Below are positions 56,125-64,000 of a DNA stretch of 64,000 nucleotides, piece by piece. Made by a program: the position numbers and the translations under genes. Numbering within the stretch: the stretch's first letter is position 1; each line of letters begins with the position of its first letter. Origin of the DNA: Corynespora cassiicola (Eukaryota > Ascomycota > Dothideomycetes > Pleosporales > Corynesporascaceae); assembly GCA_022059125.1 (NCBI GenBank), contig JAEUWY010000001.1, positions 434,001-498,000 on the forward strand, given 5' to 3'. A model generated the notes under the pieces. That model was not told the DNA's origin. It made no database searches and saw nothing but the letters and a program-made list of their open reading frames with translations.

Positions 56125-57476
56125 CACCGCTCGCACAAGTCTCGCCCCAGCCAGAACCACTGCTAGGGTCGCTGCTAGGGCTGTGGGCCGCGGGCTGCGG
56201 CTGCGCGACGCGCTGCGACGGGGCGGGGGCATAGCCTTTTCGCTCTCTGTTGGCATGTATCGGCGGTGCGTACATGCTATTGGGCATTGGTGGCAGACTG
56301 CATGAAGCCATGCTGTTCAGCTGAACCCAGCCCGCACAAGGCCTCAGCTGTGTTGCCCAAGCGGCTTTGATCTCGCAGGTGCTGCCTAGCTACACAGGCT
56401 GCCTCGACCCGCTCGCGCAGCTGAAACAGTCATCCTACTTTCCTACTCATTTGTAAACAGATTCGTCGTGATCGCGTCTTAACGTTACGGCTCTCAAGAG
56501 ACGTCTACAGCGCCTTCCCGTCCGAGTACCCTTCTCCACGCTCAGGGCTGCAGGTCTGCATCGCTGCCATCGAGTGTTCGAAGAACCTCTGCTGTACCGG
56601 GTTGCCACCATTTCTTCACCAGATCCCGCATCTTTCGGTTTGCACGGCCTTGAACAAGCTAGACACGCTCGAAGTTTGGCGCAGTGGTTACTTCCCCGAC
56701 GCCAGGATGCCTACGAAACGGCCCGCTTGCGAAGACCATGACGCCTCACATCCGAAAAAGAGGCTCAAGGGCCAGGAGCCGGAAGGAGCTCAGCCGGCCA
56801 TATCGCAACAGAAGCGTGAAAATGGAGACTATACCGTCGGCTGGATCTGCGCCATCACCACCGAGTACGTCGCCGCTCAAGCTTTCCTCGACGAAAAGCA
56901 CGGCCGGCCAGAGCATGTACACTCCCACGACAACAACGATTACACACTTGGTCGAATTGGGCAACACAATATTGTCGTAGCCGTCCTGCCCGAGGGTGAA
57001 TACGGTACTTCATCTGCGGCAGTAGTCGCAAGGGAGATGCTCCACAGCTTCCCCAATGTCAGGATCGGGTTGATGGTTGGCATTGGTGGTGGTGCTCCAA
57101 CTCTCAAGCACGACATCCGTCTGGGCGATATCGTAGTCAGCGCCCCTCGCGATGGAAAGGGTGGTGTGTTTCAGTACGATTTTGGCAAGACGATCCAGGA
57201 GCAGAACTTCCGGCCAACCGGTTTTCTGAATCAACCACCCACAGCCTTACGAACGGCCATAAGTGGACTCAAAGCAGAATATGAGAGCGACGGGCATCAA
57301 CTTGATGACGCTGTCAACGGTGTTCTGGAAAAAAAGCCTCGTTTGAAGAGGAAGTATAAGCGACCAGACCGAGACACTGACAAACTCTATCTAAGTGGAT
57401 TGGTGCATCCCACCAACGACGAAGCGAACTGTGCCGAAGTTTGTGGCGGTGACCCTTCGAAGCTTGTTCCGCGAAA
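56115..57476 (+). repeat. Right arm of the 1.37 kb inverted duplication
   Basis: Inverse copy of 52385-53755. The outer break is at about 56115, within the sequence GGCCCGCTCGC that overlaps the MITE stem; the inner break is after GCGAAA at 57476. Confidence 0.93.
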
Positions 57477-57588
57477 TAATTCAGGTGTTGGTGTTCATAC
57501 ATCCAAATTTGGATGTTTTGGCTGCTGCTTTTGGAGGCACCAACACCGCGCACAGCCCCTGCAATCTCTTGCCGCTTTAAACCATTAA
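56707..57588 (+). pseudogene. Truncated copy of the PNP domain of the NLR
   Basis: The first ~257 residues are identical to those of the NLR at 49651-53154, including VGIGGGAP and RLGDIVVS. After KLVPRN the copy leaves the homologous sequence and reads 37 unrelated residues to a stop at 57588. It lacks the rest of the phosphorylase domain (including the CFEMEAAG block), the NACHT and the ankyrin repeats. It has its own copy of the promoter region and could be transcribed, giving a truncated PNP fragment. Confidence 0.85.
57484..57547. repeat. Nested palindrome at the putative element edge
   Basis: GGTGTTGGTG at 57484-57493 is the exact inverse of CACCAACACC at 57538-57547. Between them 57500-57515 is a perfect 16 bp palindrome (CATCCAAATTTGGATG). 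Candidate recombinase or regulator binding site. Confidence 0.7.
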
Positions 57589-57914
57589 GCGAACCACCCA
57601 TGTCTTCCTGTCAACGCTCAGACCTACCAAGGTGAATGCTACGCCTCAATTCAAGCGCTTATGTTCGAAGCGCTGGTGTTCGTGTACAAATAACCGTCCC
57701 TTCCTCTCCAACACCGTCATTATAGCCTCATGCCCTTCCGAAATTTCTAATATCCCTGCAACACTCACACTTACACAAGTATACTCCAAGCCTGGATTCA
57801 TGAGCCTAACCACTTCTTCGTTTCGTCTCCGATCTCTATTGCTATTTCCATTTCCGCTCTGTATATATCTAACGGCGCCTTAACCATCCTTTCTAATATT
57901 GCAATACCTCGGCA

Positions 57915-60351
57915 ATGGCGATACAGACAAAATCTCGGAAGAGCCGGCGCAAACCCGTCCAACGCTCGGCTGATTATTATAAGAATCTGCGGAAGGAGCT
58001 GGCAGTACAGGGTCCTGTACAGGTGGAGTATTCACCAGCTACGGAACTGAAAATGAGCGGGGTTTGGAAAAAGTGGACCTTGTACGCTTATCTATAGAGT
58101 TCTGCTCATTTGTACCTATTCAACAGTAGCTTACGGTCCGTTAGATTCTCCGAAGATACCAACGAAGAACCGGTCGATTTCATCAAGTCCGCAAGTACGG
58201 CAGACTATAAGGCCTTTTTCACCTGGGTCTTAGATCACTCCCCCAGAACAATGAAGAAGTCCAGTGTCCATCAATACTGGAGACAACTTAAAATGCTTTA
58301 CAATAAGCATACAGGAAAACTCCTTGATAAGGATCTTGTGAATGACGTTAACCATGTATGTAACGGCTGTAAAGGTTTAGAAAAGTAACATTAACTTTTT
58401 GCGGTAGTACATAAATGTCCTTAAGGATAGGTATAGGCTTGACACATCTGTACGAGACAAGCCAGTCTTGTCCGTTGATGACCTGCTCCTTCTACAGCAT
58501 TACCACTGGGTACTGGATACATGGGTGTATCCAGACGAAGAACAACGGCTGCTTTTAGCTCTGCTATTTTTGTTCGCCGCCTACACAGGATGCCGACCAT
58601 GCTCTTTAGTAGACGCAAGCGTGAAGAGGTCGGGCAAGAGTGCAGGAAACACCGTCAAGGACAAGGCCATCAGATTTTACGATTCTGAGGAGGATGATGA
58701 AGACGACGACGAACCTGATCGCGAACATGATAAAGAGGCAGATTATGATGAAGATGACCTTCCTCTTACCAGCACAGAAGAGCTAATGTCAGTTCTGTAC
58801 GAGCATGTCACGATTGCGGCCGTGAAAGTACAGGGTCGTACGCAAATAGTCATGTTTGTCACGATTACACATACAAAGGGGGAGAAAAGAAAACCACAAC
58901 CGTCTGTATCCACGAGATTTCGTTTTTTCACGAGCTGACGGGCGTAGAAAAACGTTTAGAATGTACCAAAACAACAATCCCTTACTTTGTCCCATCGCGC
59001 ACATGATTGCCGTGGGCCTCCATAACAAGGCATTTGCTGCAACTACCATTCACGGGCCTGAGGATATCTTGCGTGCACAGGTCCCCAAGCGAAAGAACTG
59101 CCTGACTTTCAGATGGGATGAAAGCAAATTGAAGGAGCCCATTTTTCGGGAGCCTCGACGTTCGAAAAGCCAGAAACCGCAGGAGTCGGCAATGCCTCTA
59201 CGCGCGTCTACTTCAGGACGTTACATGAAGCGTCTAGGGCGAGATGTTGGCATGGAACAGTCATTGTCGCATTCGTGCTTTCGACGCGGCACTGGAAATG
59301 CTGTCGACAGTGTGTATTCCCTGAAAATTCACTTCTTTAGACTAATTGTTTGGCAGGCGCTGGAACTGTAGGCGAGCGTGATCAAGTCATGGGGCACAGT
59401 TACTCGGGTATATTCCAGTTTTACATCAACCCCAACGTGAAGTGCGATGTACAGGCTGCCTATCTGGATCAACCCTCTGATAAGGCTTTGATGAAGATGT
59501 TAGGCAATATGTCTCTGACGTGCGACCCACTCGCACCAACCAGGCTCAGTCCAGACGATGCTCGCGCGATCCAACAAGACTCCAAAGTTGCTACCCTACG
59601 TAAAAGAAGGGACTTTCTATCGAAGGCGTTGAAGAAAATGCGAAGAGATGATGAGCAATTTGGAGATGTTCAGGACAAGGAGCAGCTTCTTCGGTTAAAG
59701 ACGAAAGCCGACGCAGCTCTACGTCGAAGGAAGAAGCGCTTACATGACCACCGATTAAAGGATAAAAGAGAGAAATACTACTTGGAGAACGACACAAGAG
59801 AATTGGAAGATGGAAATGGCTCGTTGTACCAAGATGAGGATAAGGGCGAAAACAGCTCTATGACCTACCCTCTGAAAGAGCGTTCTCGCGTTGCAGTTAT
59901 GATGTCCAGACCACCCGCTGATCTTACCGAGTCCGATAATCTTGATCAGCGAATCGACCTTATCCGAGAAATGACAAAGTTGTGCTCTTGTCGAGAAGCA
60001 CGGCGTCGTAATACGGCCTTGAGTTCCGGGAGGCTTGAGATAGTCGCGGAAGACACGGTTTCGCTCTCCTCGCTTCCGTTAGAGTGCAACCCTAGCCAAT
60101 GTTTGTTCTGTATAGGCGATGAGAGGCTACCTCCCGAACACCGGACGTTTTGTTGGAGCCGACCAGCAAAGATGATGGACCATATCGAAGATCAGCATTT
60201 GAAAAGTCTGGCACTCGACGCGAAAATCCTCTGCCCTCACCCGAGATGCCGAGAAAGCGGAGTGGTGTTAGATGGTGTGTCGCATTTCAAGAGTCATGCT
60301 TTGCGTATCCATAAAATCAGGCTTCGAGTCCTCAAGACAGATTGTTCATGA
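57915..60351 (+). CDS. DUF3435 tyrosine recombinase (Starship captain family), one apparent frameshift
   Basis: Exons 57915-58081, 58127-58355, 58408-59309 and 59357-60351. Introns are 45, 52 and 47 bp; the last joins NAVD-S to AGTVGERDQVMGHS. The third exon changes to the next frame between about 58880 and 58930, near an A/G homopolymer (GGGGGAGAAAAGAAAACC), so one extra base or a damaged allele is likely. Family blocks: DYKAFFTWVL, SVHQYWRQLKMLYNKHTG, LALLFLFAAYTGCRP (catalytic Arg), LLCPIAHMIAVGLHNKAF, HSCFRRGTG (His/Arg), MGHSYSGIFQFYI (His and the nucleophilic Tyr), VKCDVQAAYLDQPS. The C-terminus has a basic coiled coil and two C2H2-type fingers (CLFC...H, CPHPRC...H). Captains cut and insert giant Starship transposons. 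Confidence 0.88.
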
Positions 60352-60821
60352 ACTTCTCAGAGAAGACAGTGTATCATCTTCATGTCCGTTGAGAATGTGT
60401 ATAATTCAGGGTTAGTGCATCAATTATAAACTTTCCAGCCCAAAAGATATCCGGAGCCGCACGCTATGTATTGTGCAACATATTTGATTGTAGATGGTTA
60501 CATGTTATTTATTTCTATTCACATCCAAAGCTACTAGTTATCGTGCCAATACCTTCCACATCTGGTTTCCAAGGTCTCACTTAATCTCAAGTTCTACTTT
60601 CCTCGTCGCTGCGAGAATACAAATCATTATCAACTTTACATCTCATACCACCCAATAACCTATAGACAGTCATGATCATTTAGTCAAATGCAGGTGATGC
60701 CGAGCTATTCTCAATTGTCTAGGCCATTTTCTACTACGCTGCAACTGTGGTACAATGTAATCTCAAAACAGGATAGGACAATGCAATCGATACCGCCTAC
60801 CGATATGGTAGAGCAGAACTC
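60352..60821. other. Intergenic downstream of the recombinase
   Basis: 470 bp, AT-rich 3' flank; nothing recognised. Confidence 0.5.
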
Positions 60822-61033
60822 ATTGATAAGTTATTAATGAGATAGCCAGTAAATAAGTCCTCCTCAAAAGTCTTCTTTTGCTGCGCTACGCCTGGATTAG
60901 ATAGTTTCATCCGGATACATTAAGAAGTTCCTTAGTGTATCCAAATGAAACTGCGTAATCAAAGTGTGATGTAGCATAAGACGACTTTTAAGGAGAACTT
61001 CTTTATTGGTTATCTCATCAGTAGCTTATCAAT
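60822..61033. mobile_element. 212 bp fold-back element
   Basis: Imperfect palindrome over its whole length: ATTGATAAG at 60822 pairs with CTTATCAAT ending 61033, and blocks such as GATGAGATA-CCA-TAAA, CTCCT-AAAAGTC and AGTTTCAT--GGATACA recur inversely. The axis is at about 60927. A MITE or single-stranded hairpin remnant; no target duplication is obvious. Confidence 0.75.
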
Positions 61034-62145
61034 ATGCTAATAGAATTTCAAAAAGGAAGTGCTTAAAAAAGGCTGAACTGAGCTAGGAGAGACCAAATTT
61101 ATTCCCTGAGGGTGAACAAAGATATCGCCCTAGATCTCCGCTTAGGGATTAAACGCTGCACGCCTCTCATAATTAGGTTTTTTACTTTTCAGTTTTCGTT
61201 CTCAGATCCAATATCTGTTCCCTGCAATGCGGCACAGTAACCAATAACAACCTTTGAACATGGGCGCTTAGCCATTTAGCCGCCATATAACGTCATTCTA
61301 TTTCTGAATGCCCTCATGATGCCCATCCAATACTACTGTGCCTCATTAGGACCGGGTTCATGAGACTGCATCTAACGTTTTGATGCAGGCGCCAGTATCC
61401 CGCCAGAAGTGCCAAGGCTATATAATCGCGGTGCTATTGGTTGTGAGGCATAGCTTTGGCTACGGCAGCGGCTCGGTCAGCTAGCTAGAGGTCTTTATGC
61501 TTCAAGCCAGGCACTCCCAACTAGCATTTATTCGGATCCTGGCTTTCGGCTTGGGGAGGGGGCTCGCGTCAAGCTCATTGGTCAAGCCCAAACGCGCTAG
61601 TTCGGTATAACTTGTATCTGATAGCGAGTCACGCCACATCTTGAACCACAACCAGCCCAAAATCTATTTGTTAGTATTACCTACTCTACCTTCGAGGCAT
61701 AAATAGTTGCAAAGTCTGAGCAAAAGCAGGTTGGCCGCCCTCCTTGCTAGCGGTGGCAATGTTAAGTTCCAAATCAAATTTATTACTATTTGACATCGCT
61801 TATTAAGTGCGCATACTCGGTTACATGAAATTGAAAACTGGAAGCCCAGCCACCTTGCACTGCCCCACCGTCCAGCTTGTTCTTCTGAGTGCTCTTCCAT
61901 GGATTCTTAAGCCAGCATCATCACAATTCTTTAACTGCTCGACCCGTGCAATCTTACTTACATTAGTTCTACTAATTTCCTTAGTTGGAGCCTGCTGGTA
62001 ATCCTTGTGCGTCTTTTAAACGATGATTTGGTTGAGCACGAAACCGATGCTGCGTACGTTGATGCTTAAGCTATTGGCGAAGAATGATTGGATCGGTAAT
62101 GGCCAAGAGAAGTTAATTTAGAAGACTACCGTCTTTCACAACTAT
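61034..62145. other. Intergenic, no gene seen
   Basis: 1.1 kb with a dispersed motif copy at 61725-61760. Short frames only. Confidence 0.5.
61725..61760 (+). repeat. Dispersed 45 bp motif, copy 4
   Basis: CAGGTTGGCCGCCCTCCTTG followed by CTAGCGGTGGCAA; shorter than the other copies. Confidence 0.45.
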
Positions 62146-62461
62146 ATGCTCCCCCAAGCATACCTTCGCATCGATATCACTACTAGCACCCAGTTTAAGA
62201 GCCAGAAAGACGGGAAAGTGGTAAAAACGGAAAATAAGACGGAGTATAAGAAGCATATAAGTGGAAGACGGACGAGGAGGGTAAGGAAGGCGAGGAGTGG
62301 TTGGGGACGGATTGGTACCAGCTCGAGCAATTCATGAACTATATTAAGAGGAAAGGATCAGGCTTCCGGGTGAACACTGAGGAACCCGTTTTCCAGATGG
62401 GGATAATCGACGCAACGTATCTGAAGACTAGCTTGCCTCTATGGCCGGCTAGTAAAGTTTG
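62146..62461 (+). pseudogene. Relic of an unknown coding sequence
   Basis: Two adjacent frames read as one protein: AYLRIDITTSTQFKSQKDG up to EYKKH, then, one base shifted near 62260, WKTDEEGKEGEEWLGTDWYQ, FMNYIKRKGSGFRV and IIDATYLKTSLPLWPASKV before a stop. There is a stop upstream at about 62117. The composition looks like real protein, but I know no family. Probably a degraded 3' fragment. Confidence 0.4.
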
Positions 62462-62503
62462 AGAAACCTCGGTCACTAGCAGCTTTTCCGATTGCAGGTT
62501 CTC

Positions 62504-64000
62504 CTACAATAACTCGATCATTCGTGTCTGTTTTTCGCGAGGCTGTTTGTTGTTTTCAACTCCCCAGAGGCCCTTGAACGTCCCAGGGTTCCAGTAATCC
62601 AATTCCAGAGCAGCCCATAAATAGCAGTCGCTGACGATCTTGTACTGGTTCTCGCTCATGCTGCGTAATATGAAAAGAGCTTTTGCGCCATCAATTGCGA
62701 ACACTTGGTCTCCTTCTCGATAGTTCCCATTCGTAAAACCAACACTGTTATTCGTCTCGAAAAGATGTCTTCCTTCCCCCCATCTTATTCCATCCTGAAG
62801 GAAGGAGGCCAGGTCATGCATATTATGATGAGGTACCTTGCGTACGCCTGATGTCCCAAGATCCGGCCTCGACTCGTCCCATGGCTGCCCATCTTCATGC
62901 AATAGCTCTTCCAATGGGCAATGCCGCATGTTGGTCCATTCCTCGGCGCCTTGGCGTAGGGTATTCCGGAAGAAGTTTAAGATCCAGCTGTAATACTGAA
63001 GCACGCTTACATCAGAAGATACCTTTTCGCAGAATTCTAGACATTTGATCGTAGAGATGAGACTCTTAGACGCAGGTATAGTAGCAAGAAAATGAGCTCG
63101 GACTCGGAGACGTGGGACAGGGTTCCGTGACAACGTCTCTGGTTGGAGAATCTGCATAGTTCCTGATGAGACCCGTTCGATCATTTCGCTATGAATTCCC
63201 TTGAACCTTTCGTCTACGATCTCAACGGTTATGTATCTTCCAGTGTTAATATCCAGAGGGTTGTCCCCAAAAGGTGCGCTACGAAGAAAGTGTTGACGAT
63301 GCATGACGTCTCCTGTGAGTTGCTCGATTGGCGCTCTGCTTACTGCCAGCGAAGTCCAGTCTGGAACCCAAGAGAAAGGCTCAGATGCGATGGAAGCGGA
63401 AGCAATTTGTGAGAGTATGTCGAGATTTCGATAATGGCTGACCGCAGCCACGGATATGGTAGTATTTACCCAGTCAAGATCCTTAGAGTAGTCGATAGGA
63501 ATGAGTTTACGAAATGCGGGCTCCACAAGGCTAAGTATTGCGTATATCTTGTCCCTCGGATCATTCGACGAGCAATCCCTTGTGGCGTCAAGACAAGTAG
63601 TGAGGTCGTACTTTTCCCCTGGCCCTAAGAACCACCTCAAAGGACCTGGAACCTGTAGGCCGTGCGAGCGACAATACAGACGCAAGCGCTGTATAACTTC
63701 AGGTGAGAGAAAGACGCTTGCCTCATTGACAATTAAGAAGGCAGCGTTGGATAAAGCTACCTCTTGTATGACCCAGACGCGACCAAACCATCTCAGCGAG
63801 AGGAGCGCTTTTACACTGGCCAATATCATTTCGTCTTCATCTGAACATTCGTTGGTCCCTTTAAGCCAGCTCATGGCCAACTGGTGATCGGACCTAAGGT
63901 CGTGTATGCATATGAAAACCTTCGAGGCCTTCGAATATACCCGGTCCATAAGTCCAACCTGGTGGTTGCGTTCACTGATATTGTTCTGATTGATGCATAT
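62504..64000 (-). CDS. HET-domain protein, 5' end outside window
   Basis: The frame is open to the window edge: before the ATG at 63949 it reads ICINQNNISERNHQVGLM, the core of the HET domain, so the real start is beyond 64000. Visible HET blocks: CINQNNISERN, VYSKASKVFICI, RWFGRVWVIQEV. Further on come NDPRDKIYAILSLV and FSWVPDWTS, usual in this family of HET proteins. About 498 residues are in view and the C-terminal stop is at 62504. No frameshift. If the Starship idea is right it would be cargo. Confidence 0.88.
   Translation of the reverse strand: MCINQNNISERNHQVGLMDRVYSKASKVFICIHDLRSDHQLAMSWLKGTNECSDEDEMILASVKALLSLRWFGRVWVIQEVALSNAAFLIVNEASVFLSPEVIQRLRLYCRSHGLQVPGPLRWFLGPGEKYDLTTCLDATRDCSSNDPRDKIYAILSLVEPAFRKLIPIDYSKDLDWVNTTISVAAVSHYRNLDILSQIASASIASEPFSWVPDWTSLAVSRAPIEQLTGDVMHRQHFLRSAPFGDNPLDINTGRYITVEIVDERFKGIHSEMIERVSSGTMQILQPETLSRNPVPRLRVRAHFLATIPASKSLISTIKCLEFCEKVSSDVSVLQYYSWILNFFRNTLRQGAEEWTNMRHCPLEELLHEDGQPWDESRPDLGTSGVRKVPHHNMHDLASFLQDGIRWGEGRHLFETNNSVGFTNGNYREGDQVFAIDGAKALFILRSMSENQYKIVSDCYLWAALELDYWNPGTFKGLWGVENNKQPREKQTRMIELL

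Larger units (their letters stand above)
57477..64000 (+). mobile_element. Possible Starship element, left edge at the end of the duplication arm
   Basis: Inference. Starship captains (DUF3435) lie at the 5' edge of the element and read inward. Here such a gene begins 438 bp after the abrupt end of homology at 57476. Cargo would run to the right and past the window. The right edge and the empty site are not visible, so size and activity are unknown. Confidence 0.35.

Overview
The window is filamentous ascomycete DNA (Pezizomycotina). Genes carry 45-100 bp introns with GTRAGT-type donors and CTAAC/CTAAT branch points. The gene families are fungal ones: HET domains, NACHT-ankyrin STAND proteins (fungal NLRs), an AA11 chitin monooxygenase, a DUF829 hydrolase, fungal CorA-like transporters, Fot1/pogo and Tc1 transposons and a DUF3435 tyrosine recombinase. 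A Dothideomycete/Pleosporales host is a reasonable guess but is inference only. No rRNA, tRNA or CRISPR was recognised. The region looks like an accessory compartment: gene-poor, transposon-rich, and full of genes of the vegetative-incompatibility / innate-immunity type.

Layout. 1-8 kb: 3' end of a fungal transcription factor, a HET-domain protein, a secreted AA11 LPMO (minus strand) and a two-exon DUF7924-like gene. 8.3-11.07 kb: a Fot1/pogo transposon with perfect 53 bp inverted repeats and a TA duplication; its transposase gene is split by a 911 bp fold-back element that itself sits in a TA. 12.2-18.9 kb: a 2,214-residue HET-NACHT-ankyrin protein with about 41 ankyrin repeats and a C-terminal ZZ zinc finger. 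20.3-21.4 kb: an intact Tc1-type transposase. 22.2-24.3 kb: a three-exon nuclear protein of unknown function. 25.9-27.9 kb: a zinc-finger JmjC protein. 28.3-30.8 kb: an ankyrin-RING-patatin protein with a frameshift. 30.9-32.3 kb: a membrane protein. 33.8-34.7 kb: a DUF829 hydrolase. 34.9-35.3 kb: a RIP-like decayed pogo relic. 36.2-37.1 kb: a secreted trypsin. 38.1-39.1 kb: an epoxide-hydrolase-like enzyme. 40.5-41.7 kb: a damaged paralogue of the first transcription factor. 43.3-46.4 kb: a divergent pair, nuclear protein and FHA-protein kinase. 49.7-53.2 kb: a PNP-NACHT-ankyrin NLR. 54.1-55.6 kb: a CorA-like membrane protein. 56.1-57.5 kb: an inverted, almost identical, truncated copy of the NLR 5' end. 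57.9-60.35 kb: a DUF3435 recombinase (Starship 'captain' family) with an apparent +1 frameshift. 62.5 kb to the end: another HET protein, cut by the window edge.

How it fits together. The HET-NACHT-ANK protein, the PNP-NACHT-ANK protein, the patatin protein and two stand-alone HET proteins are all of the type used in fungal nonself recognition. The two NLRs share closely related NACHT and ankyrin modules under different N-terminal effector domains. The secreted LPMO and trypsin are ordinary extracellular hydrolases. The most interesting stretch is 52.4-60.4 kb: a 1.37 kb inverted duplication of an NLR promoter and 5' end surrounds a CorA-like gene. One end of the duplication lies in a pogo-type MITE. 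The other end stops abruptly 438 bp before a Starship-type recombinase gene, which is where the left edge of a Starship would be expected.
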